Source of the DNA: Cupriavidus oxalaticus
GTDB lineage: Bacteria > Pseudomonadota > Gammaproteobacteria > Burkholderiales > Burkholderiaceae
Reading direction: 5' to 3'
DNA: 64,000 nt
NCBI RefSeq assembly: GCF_004768545.1
Contig: NZ_CP038635.1
Location: 62,001 to 126,000 of the forward strand
Shown here: piece after piece, positions 55,670 to 64,000 of the stretch
How the letters are laid out: each line of letters begins with the position of its first letter
Position numbering within the stretch: the stretch's first letter is position 1
Made by a program: the position numbers and the translations under genes
The notes under the pieces: model-generated
Databases searched by the model: none
What the model saw: only the letters and a program-made list of their open reading frames with translations
Told to the model about the DNA's origin: nothing

Positions 55670-55700
55670 GGTAAATCGATTTCGCTATAGTAAATTTACC
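55670..55700. promoter_or_regulatory. Candidate IclR operator between Bug and IclR genes
   Basis: GGTAAAT (55670-55676) and ATTTACC (55694-55700) form an inverted repeat, and GTAAATTTAC at 55690-55699 is a perfect palindrome. The stretch is strikingly AT-rich and lies between the divergent Bug (55571) and IclR (55771) starts, the usual place for IclR-family control sites. Confidence 0.5.
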
Positions 55701-55770
55701 TACGAACTTGCCCGGGTCTCCGGGCGCCGATTTCCTGGTCCCAATTCCCTCTGCCCCCCTGCCGCCGGCC

Positions 55771-56613
55771 ATGTCACGCATTGCTGAAAACGAAGAAGAC
55801 GACGCCAAGCTGCGCTCCGGCATCCAGTCCATCGAAGTGGGCTTCAAGCTGCTCCAGGCCCTCGCGGCGTCGCCGCGCGCGATGATGCTGCGCGACCTCG
55901 CCGCCGCCGCCGGCATGAACCCGGCCAAGGCGCACCGCTACCTGGTCAGCTTCATGCGGCTGGGCACGGTGGCGCAGGACCCCGTCAGCGGCCGCTACGA
56001 CCTGGGCCCGTTCGCGCTGCAGCTGGGGCTGGCCGGCCTCAACCGGCTCGATCCGGTCAAGAAGGCGCGGCCGATCCTGTCGCAGCTGCGCGACGAGATG
56101 GACCTGACCGCCGGCATCGCCGTATGGGGCAACCACGGCCCGACTATCGTGCACTGGGAGGAATCCAGCCACCCCGTCACCGTGAGCCTGCGCCTGGGCG
56201 ACGTGATGCCAATGCTCAATTCCGCCACCGGCCGTCTCTACGGCGCCTACCTGCCGCGCAAGCAGACCCTGCCGCTGATCGAGCGCGAGCTGGGCGCGCG
56301 CGGCAATGGCGCGGTGCCGGACATGCCGGCGTCGCTGTCCGAATACGACGCGATCTGCGCCGAAGTCCGCGCGCACGGCGCCGCGCGCACGCTCGGCGGC
56401 GTGCTGCCGGGCATCAATGCATTCTCTATGCCGGTGTTCGATGCCAACGGCCACCTCGCCATGGGGTTAATCGTACTGGGCGCGCAGAGCCTGTTCGATG
56501 CAGAATGGGGCGGTACGATGGATCGTCGCGTACGCGATATCGCCCAACAGCTCTCATCGGAACTCGGCTACCTTGGTGCCGTCCCCCCGGCCGGAGAAAC
56601 CGGCCAGCCCTAG
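55771..56613 (+). CDS. IclR family transcriptional regulator
   Basis: A 280-aa regulator from ATG 55771. The N-terminal winged HTH (about 20-80) contains GIQSIEVGFKLLQALAASPRAMMLRDLAAAAGMNPAKAHRYLVSFMRLG. The GAF-like effector domain (about 95-265) includes GIAVWGNHGPTIVHWEESSHPVTVSLRLGDVMPMLNSATGRLYGAYLP and ends near the conserved IRDIAQQLSSELGY-type helix. It is divergent from the Bug receptor and FAH genes, which it likely controls in response to an aromatic or other organic acid. Its end overlaps the start of the DUF3108 gene. Confidence 0.93.
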   Translation: MSRIAENEEDDAKLRSGIQSIEVGFKLLQALAASPRAMMLRDLAAAAGMNPAKAHRYLVSFMRLGTVAQDPVSGRYDLGPFALQLGLAGLNRLDPVKKARPILSQLRDEMDLTAGIAVWGNHGPTIVHWEESSHPVTVSLRLGDVMPMLNSATGRLYGAYLPRKQTLPLIERELGARGNGAVPDMPASLSEYDAICAEVRAHGAARTLGGVLPGINAFSMPVFDANGHLAMGLIVLGAQSLFDAEWGGTMDRRVRDIAQQLSSELGYLGAVPPAGETGQP

Positions 56614-57661
56614 TCCTCGCGCCCGCCCGGGCGCGGATACCCCCGTCTGGCGCCGTCGGCGCTGGGTGATCGTGGTTGCGCTGGTGGTACTTGTGCACGT
56701 GCTGGCGGTGGTGGGATTCCTGCGCATGCCGGGGCCGCTGATCCCGTTCGACACCAGCAACACACCCACGCTGGAGGCGGTCCTGCTGCCGCCGCCCAGG
56801 CCACCGGCCCAGCCGAGGCCGCGCCCCGCGCCACAGCCGCGCCCGAAAGCCGCGGCGCCGGTCCCGGCGCCCGAGCCTGAGCCGCCAGCCCCGCCTTTGG
56901 CGACCAGCCCGCAAGGCCCGGCCGAGATGGCAACCGGTCCAGGCGGCACCGGAGCGGCGCCAACAGCACCTGCCGCGCCCGCGCCGGCGCCTTCCGGCGG
57001 TCCGCAGGGCGGCGTCGACGGCGTCGTCTACAGCGCGCCGCCGCCCGCCACGTACCACTACGCCAGCTTTGTCAACGGCGTGCAGAACCCCGATGGCCTG
57101 ATCCGCTGGGAGCACGACGGCCGCCGCTACCGGCTCGCGGTGGAAACGCGCGTGCTGTGGTTCCGCTTCGCGTTCCAGAGCAACGGTGCGCTGTCCGAGC
57201 AGGGACTGTTGCCGGAACGCTACGAAGAGCACCGGCGCAACAAGGCCGAGTCATCGCGCTTTGACACCGCCGCCGGCATCGCCACGCTGCGCAACGGCGC
57301 GCAGTCGCCATTCCCGCCCGGGGCCCAGGATCGCTTCAGCGTGTTCCTGCAGCTGGTCGGCCTGGTGCGTGGCAATCCGCAACGCTATGTCACCCCCGGT
57401 GTGACGGAAACGTTCCAGGTTGCCGATACGCGCGATGTGGAACCGATGCAAGTGCAGTATGTTGGAGAAGAGGATTTCGATACGGGCAATGGCATGGTAC
57501 GTGCGAAGCACTTCGTGCGGCTGCCGCGCCGCGCCAATGACCGTCGCCGGGTCGAGTTGTGGCTTGCGCAATCGCTGGGCTGGATGCCGGTGCGGCTGCG
57601 GCAGACCGAGCCCGACGGCACCCAGATCGAACTGGTGTACCGCGGCAACGGCGGGCAATAG
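56576..57661 (+). CDS. DUF3108 protein with TonB-like N-terminus
   Basis: A protein of about 361 aa if GTG 56576 is used; the frame is open to 56498, and the start is uncertain. An Arg-rich cytoplasmic start precedes a single membrane helix (about 30-50, VIVVALVVLVHVLAVVGFL), then a Pro-rich periplasmic stretch (about 75-150) with PRPPAQPRPRPAPQPRPK reminiscent of TonB, then the DUF3108 domain (about 170-360; YASFVNGVQNPDGLIRWEHDGRRYRLAVETRVLWFRFAFQSNGALSEQGLLPERYEEHR). DUF3108 is an uncharacterised envelope domain. It overlaps the IclR gene by 38 bp. Confidence 0.83.
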   Translation: MPSPRPEKPASPSPRARPGADTPVWRRRRWVIVVALVVLVHVLAVVGFLRMPGPLIPFDTSNTPTLEAVLLPPPRPPAQPRPRPAPQPRPKAAAPVPAPEPEPPAPPLATSPQGPAEMATGPGGTGAAPTAPAAPAPAPSGGPQGGVDGVVYSAPPPATYHYASFVNGVQNPDGLIRWEHDGRRYRLAVETRVLWFRFAFQSNGALSEQGLLPERYEEHRRNKAESSRFDTAAGIATLRNGAQSPFPPGAQDRFSVFLQLVGLVRGNPQRYVTPGVTETFQVADTRDVEPMQVQYVGEEDFDTGNGMVRAKHFVRLPRRANDRRRVELWLAQSLGWMPVRLRQTEPDGTQIELVYRGNGGQ

Positions 57662-57789
57662 CCACGGGCCGTTCGCCGGGGTCGATCACCACCGGTAACC
57701 AGCGGGCGAATGTCAACAATCGTTAAAAAGCGTCTCGCCCGGGTCAACGCCGCCGCGTTTGGCGCATTCTTACTGACAGGAGCCCCGCC

Positions 57790-58632
57790 ATGACAGTTGC
57801 CACGCCACCCGCCGAAACGCACCGCGTCCATGCCGACGGCGCCGAGCTTTACGTGCGCATCGACGGCACCGACGGACCGTGGGTGATCCTGGCCCATGCG
57901 CTGGCCGCCAGCCATGCGCTGTGGGACCAGACCGCCGCCCACCTGGCATCGCGCTACCGCGTGGTGCGCCCCGACCTGCGCGGGCATGGCGGCAGCGAGG
58001 CGCCGCTGGGCCCTTACACCATGACCCGGCTGGCGGACGATGTGATCGCGGTGATGGACGCGCTGGAAATCCCCCAGGCCCACTTCTGCGGCATTTCGGT
58101 CGGCGGCATGATCGGGCAGACGCTGGGGTTGCGCCATCCGGAGCGGCTGCTGTCGCTGGCGCTGGTGGCCACCAACAGCCAGACCCCGATGGAAGCGCAC
58201 CCGATGTGGCACAACCGCATCGGCCAGGCCGAGGCGCACGGCATGGCCGGCCTGGCCCATGCCACGCTGGAGCGCTGGCTGACGCCGGCCTTCCGCGCCG
58301 CCCATCCCGATGCGGTGGCGCGCATCCACGCCATGCTGGTGGCCACGCCGGTGCGCGGCTATGTGGGCGTGGCCGAGGCGATCATGGCTTTCGATCTCGC
58401 CGGCGCGCTTTCCCGTATCCATTGTCCTACGCTGGTAGTAGCAGGAGAGAACGATCAGGGCGCGACCGTGGCAATGGCGCAGAGCATTGCGGCCGCCATC
58501 CGAGGCGCCCGGCTGGAAGTGATGCCGCAGGCGGCGCACCTGGTGCATGTGGAGCAGCCCGAACGCTTCCACGCGGCACTGGACGCGTTCCTCGGCAATG
58601 CGGCGTGCGGCGGCCAGTGCGACGTTCCGTGA
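57790..58632 (+). CDS. Alpha/beta hydrolase, 3-oxoadipate enol-lactonase-like
   Basis: A 280-aa hydrolase. The core shows the oxyanion region ILAHALAASHALWDQ, RPDLRGHGGSEAPLGPYTMTRLADDVIAVMDAL, the nucleophile elbow ISVGGMIGQ (GxSxG-like, Ser in SVGG), the acid in VVAGENDQGATV and the catalytic His in AAHLVHVEQPERF. The whole pattern matches PcaD-type 3-oxoadipate enol-lactonases, but no other protocatechuate genes are present, so the true substrate may differ. GACAGGAG precedes the ATG. Confidence 0.87.
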   Translation: MTVATPPAETHRVHADGAELYVRIDGTDGPWVILAHALAASHALWDQTAAHLASRYRVVRPDLRGHGGSEAPLGPYTMTRLADDVIAVMDALEIPQAHFCGISVGGMIGQTLGLRHPERLLSLALVATNSQTPMEAHPMWHNRIGQAEAHGMAGLAHATLERWLTPAFRAAHPDAVARIHAMLVATPVRGYVGVAEAIMAFDLAGALSRIHCPTLVVAGENDQGATVAMAQSIAAAIRGARLEVMPQAAHLVHVEQPERFHAALDAFLGNAACGGQCDVP

Positions 58633-58866
58633 CAGACAACACACTGATGCGCCAGGCTCAAGAAACTTGTTGCAAAGGGCGATGCCCAATCTATGTAGGC
58701 AGCAATGACGTGGCAACGCAGTGACCGGCTAAATCCTGCCAAGCCTTGATTTCGCGCGGGTCACCCCAAGTTTGGAGGTAAAGCCGCGGCGCCCCCTCAC
58801 GGCAACATCGACGAGGCAAGAATCACAAGGGCAAGCCGCCCAACCATGACGCCCAGGAGGTGTGCC

Positions 58867-59124
58867 ATGCAAATGATCTACAACAGCGACAATTACTGCA
58901 TCGTCGAGTTCGGTGCGGATGTCGAGCAAGCGCCGCTCGAATTTGGCGGCTATGAAATCGTCGACAAGAACCTGAAGCGCGAGATTTTCCTCGGCGGGCA
59001 CCTGGCTGAAAGCTTCCGCGCCGACGTCAAGCGCCTGATCGAAAGCGAGCCATCAGTGGAAGAGGTCGATGACTTCCTCGCCAAGTTCGACAACGTGATG
59101 ACGCATCCGCTGGTCATGCATTGA
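58867..59124 (+). CDS. DUF3567 family protein
   Basis: An 85-aa protein from ATG 58867, preceded by the strong site CCAGGAGGTG. The sequence MQMIYNSDNYCIVEFGADVEQAPLEFGGYEIVDKNLKREIFLGG is typical of DUF3567, a small betaproteobacterial family of unknown function. The acidic C-terminal helix (about 55-80) follows. It is followed by two stem-loops, the second a clear terminator, so it is monocistronic. Confidence 0.9.
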   Translation: MQMIYNSDNYCIVEFGADVEQAPLEFGGYEIVDKNLKREIFLGGHLAESFRADVKRLIESEPSVEEVDDFLAKFDNVMTHPLVMH

Positions 59125-59135
59125 GCGGCTTTCCA

Positions 59136-59192
59136 TTGCCGCCGGCCACGGCCGGCGGCAATGCCATCGCGCCCGCCCCGGCGGGCGTTTTT
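59136..59192 (+). terminator. Double stem-loop with terminator after DUF3567
   Basis: First, a perfect 12-bp stem TTGCCGCCGGCC/GGCCGGCGGCAA with a 2-base spacer (59136-59161). Second, arms CGCCCGCC and GGCGGGCG around CC (59170-59187) followed by TTTTTA, a standard Rho-independent terminator. It lies 11 bp after the DUF3567 stop, in the gap before the convergent rhodanese gene. Confidence 0.88.
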
Positions 59193-59205
59193 ATTGGGCG
59201 GCGGT

Positions 59206-59598
59206 TCAGTACTGCTCCCACGGCAGGCCGTCGTGGCGCCAGCCGTTGAGCGTATTGCGGTGGCGCTGCCCGTCGAGATCCCCCTCGAAACCGTGCAGCA
59301 CGTTGTAGACGTTGGCAAAGCCCGCGCCCTCCAGCGCCCGCGCCGCCGCCGCCGAACGGTTGCCGCTGCGGCAGATCAGCAGCACCGGCCGCGCCGACAC
59401 ATGCCCGGCCAGCTTCTTCACCATCTGCACGAAATGCGGGTTGACCTCCCAGTCGGGGCCGTCGTTCCAGGGGACGTTGTGCGCACCCTTGGGATGGCCG
59501 ACGAACAGGTATTCCATCTCGCTGCGGCAGTCGATGAAGAGCGTGTCGGGCGATTGCGCCAGCAGGTCGCTGGCGTCGGCGGGGGACAGGTGTTGCAT
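59206..59598 (-). CDS. Rhodanese-like sulfurtransferase
   Basis: A 130-aa single-domain rhodanese from ATG 59598. The active-site loop CRSGNRS (Cys76 to Ser82) is intact, preceded by the VLLI strand, and the N-terminal DTLFIDCRSEMEYLFVGHPKGAHNVPW matches the CH2A/CH2B rhodanese boxes. A persulfide on Cys76 would be transferred to a thiol acceptor. It is divergent from metH-N with 208 bp between starts. The physiological acceptor is unknown. Confidence 0.92.
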   Translation of the reverse strand: MQHLSPADASDLLAQSPDTLFIDCRSEMEYLFVGHPKGAHNVPWNDGPDWEVNPHFVQMVKKLAGHVSARPVLLICRSGNRSAAAARALEGAGFANVYNVLHGFEGDLDGQRHRNTLNGWRHDGLPWEQY

Positions 59599-59806
59599 GG
59601 TCGGCGGGGACAAGGGGCGCGCAAAGGACGCGGAATGGCCGGAATGGTGACGGTTGCGCCTCTCAGTGTAGGCCGCCATCGGCCCGACAGGCAACCGCAA
59701 GGCCTTGATACACCTGATAAAATCGCTGCTCTTGGCCAGCATCGGCCCCAGCAGCGCCCGCCGCCGATCCACGATCGCGCCGGCCGCCTTTCCAGAGTTC
59801 CCCGCC

Positions 59807-60868
59807 ATGAGTGCCCCTGAATCCCGCGCGGCCGCACCGCGCCCCTACACCCGGGCTGCCGAGCTGCCCCGGCTGCTGCAAGAACGCATCCTGATCCTGG
59901 ATGGCGCCATGGGCACCATGATCCAGCGCTACAAGCTGACCGAGGCCGACTACCGCGGCGAGCGCTTCGCCGAACACAAGGTGGACGTGAAGGGCAATAA
60001 CGAACTGCTGCTGCTGACGCGCCCGCAGGTCATCAGCGAGATCCACGAGCAGTACCTGGCCGCCGGCGCCGACCTGATCGAGACCAATACCTTCGGCGCC
60101 ACGCGCGTGGCGCAGGAAGACTACAAGATGGCGGATCTGGCGTACGAGATGAACGTCGAGGCCGCGCGCCTGGCGCGCGCCGCTTGCGACAAGTACAGTA
60201 CGCCCGACAAGCCGCGCTTCGTCGCCGGCGCCTTCGGCCCGACGCCCAAGACCGCCAGCATCTCGCCCGACGTGAACGACCCCGGCGCGCGCAACGTCAG
60301 CTTCGAGGAACTGCGCCAGTCCTACTACGAGCAGGGCAAGGCGCTGCTCGAAGGCGGCGCCGACGTGTTCCTGGTCGAGACCATCTTCGATACGCTCAAT
60401 GCCAAGGCCGCGCTGTTCGCCATCGACCAGCTGTTCGAGGACACCGGCGAACGCGTGCCGGTGATGATCTCCGGCACCGTGACCGATGCCTCGGGCCGGA
60501 TCCTGTCGGGCCAGACCGTGGAAGCATTCTGGAACAGCCTGCGCCACGCCAGGCCGGTCACCTTCGGGCTGAACTGCGCGCTGGGCGCCACGCTGATGCG
60601 CCCGTATATCGCCGAGCTGGCCAAGGTGTGCGACGCCGCGGTGTCGTGCTACCCGAACGCGGGTTTGCCGAACCCGATGAGCGATACGGGCTTCGACGAA
60701 ACGCCGGAAGTCACGTCTTCGCTGGTCGAGGAATTCGCCGCTTCCGGGCTGGTGAACCTGGTGGGCGGCTGCTGCGGCACCACCCCCGAGCACATCGCCG
60801 CCATTGCCCAGCGCGTGGCCGACAAGAAACCCCGCACCTGGCCCGGCCAGTACCGCGACGCCGCCTGA
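59807..60868 (+). CDS. metH: Methionine synthase MetH, homocysteine-binding polypeptide
   Basis: A 353-aa protein from ATG 59807 corresponding to the N-terminal homocysteine S-methyltransferase module. [22 protein letters not shown] opens the barrel, and the zinc/homocysteine cysteines are in [11 protein letters not shown] and the CC pair of [11 protein letters not shown]. In E. coli this is one part of a single 1227-aa enzyme; betaproteobacteria commonly encode it as two polypeptides. The stop is 16 bp before the second part. Confidence 0.95.
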   Translation: MSAPESRAAAPRPYTRAAELPRLLQERILILDGAMGTMIQRYKLTEADYRGERFAEHKVDVKGNNELLLLTRPQVISEIHEQYLAAGADLIETNTFGATRVAQEDYKMADLAYEMNVEAARLARAACDKYSTPDKPRFVAGAFGPTPKTASISPDVNDPGARNVSFEELRQSYYEQGKALLEGGADVFLVETIFDTLNAKAALFAIDQLFEDTGERVPVMISGTVTDASGRILSGQTVEAFWNSLRHARPVTFGLNCALGATLMRPYIAELAKVCDAAVSCYPNAGLPNPMSDTGFDETPEVTSSLVEEFAASGLVNLVGGCCGTTPEHIAAIAQRVADKKPRTWPGQYRDAA

Positions 60869-60884
60869 GCCGGAGCCCGAGAAC

Positions 60885-63632
<2,748 letters not shown>

Positions 63633-63897
63633 CGGGGTGCGACGGCAGGGCGCCGGCCACGGCCGCGCGATCCTGCCGCCAGCCCGTTGATGTCACAGGG
63701 AATTTCCCCGTGCAACGGCTTCCCGGCCTGGTTGCAGCGGCGTATCCGACGCCTCACAACTCCTTACAGAGCCTTTCAATCCCTCACAGACCGGTGCAGG
63801 TGCGATCCCTAGACTGAGGGCTCGATTCACGCAAACACCAGCGCGTGAACACCGCGACGAATGTTTCGCCGCGGGGCATCCTGAAAGGAGTCTGTCC

Positions 63898-64000
63898 ATG
63901 AAGAAACTGCTGCTCTCCCTGTCCGCCCTGTCGATCGCCGCCGCTTCCTCGCTGGCCATGGCACAAGGTACTGGTGTGGGCGCCGGCGCGAAGGCCGACG
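63898..64000 (+). CDS. Small exported protein, 5' fragment
   Basis: Only the first ~34 codons are in the window. GAAAGGAG precedes ATG 63898. MKKLLLSLSALSIAAASSLAMA is a standard signal peptide with cleavage before QGTGVGAGAKAD, a Gly/Ala-rich mature start. The product is probably periplasmic or envelope-associated; the family cannot be told from this fragment. Confidence 0.75.
   Translation, partial: MKKLLLSLSALSIAAASSLAMAQGTGVGAGAKAD

Noticed and set aside
59599..59806. Possible SAM/SAH or cobalamin riboswitch before metH
   Set aside because: I could not find a B12-box or the conserved SAH or SAM riboswitch cores; the region is a divergent promoter with GC-rich repeats only.

Overview
The window is high-GC chromosomal DNA from a betaproteobacterium of the Burkholderiaceae, most probably Cupriavidus (or a close Ralstonia relative). 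This is inferred from a PhaM-type polyhydroxyalkanoate granule protein, two Bug-type tripartite tricarboxylate receptors, a betaproteobacterial trimeric porin, a two-gene MetH, monofunctional BirA and RfaE2, and DUF3567 and DUF2917 proteins. Gene density is high and most genes are housekeeping or metabolic. The only clear mobile element is one intact IS4-family insertion sequence.

Layout. 1-11.5 kb: the end of an MFS pump, a glutathione peroxidase and a GST; then a small catabolic island (arylmalonate decarboxylase-like protein, MFS permease, divergent GntR regulator, FAH-family hydrolase); an M20 amidohydrolase; an AraC regulator divergent from a fosmidomycin-resistance-type exporter; and a MarR regulator divergent from an EamA exporter with MarR-type operators between them. 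11.6-15.4 kb: a Bug receptor, two divergent orphan OmpR-type response regulators (one with a degenerate receiver) and a porin. 15.7-19.8 kb: minCDE (minus strand), corA and a Sel1-repeat protein. 19.8-24.9 kb: gatC-gatA-lipoprotein-hydrolase-gatB. 25.5-31.8 kb: the rod-shape operon mreB-mreC-mreD-mrdA-rodA, preceded by a long leader that can fold.

31.8-39.7 kb: DUF484-xerC, a GcvA-like LysR regulator, DUF2917, lipB-lipA with a terminator, and the 5-oxoprolinase genes pxpB-pxpC-pxpA. 39.8-44.7 kb: an MCE lipid-transport operon (STAS-fused permease, ATPase, MCE protein, auxiliary lipoprotein) followed by a VanZ-family gene. 44.9-47.5 kb: birA-coaX, a short membrane protein and rfaE2. 47.7-49.2 kb: the IS4 element, inserted inside a terminator hairpin. 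49.2-55.6 kb: a ferritin-like di-iron protein, a patatin phospholipase, phaM, a crotonase-fold protein behind a TetR-like operator, a second FAH hydrolase and a second Bug receptor. 55.8-64 kb: IclR, DUF3108, an alpha/beta hydrolase, DUF3567, rhodanese, split metH and the start of a small exported protein.

How the genes work together. The min and mre/mrd loci place the division septum and drive lateral wall growth. LipB and LipA make lipoyl groups. GatCAB makes Gln-tRNA and/or Asn-tRNA. PxpABC recycles 5-oxoproline. The two MetH polypeptides together form cobalamin-dependent methionine synthase. The accessory content consists of small uptake-plus-enzyme-plus-regulator sets typical of metabolically versatile soil bacteria. 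I found no defence system, prophage or CRISPR array. The least expected signals are the IS in a terminator, the foldable leader before mreB, the degenerate response-regulator pair, the extra genes inside the gat operon and a crotonase lacking both canonical glutamates.
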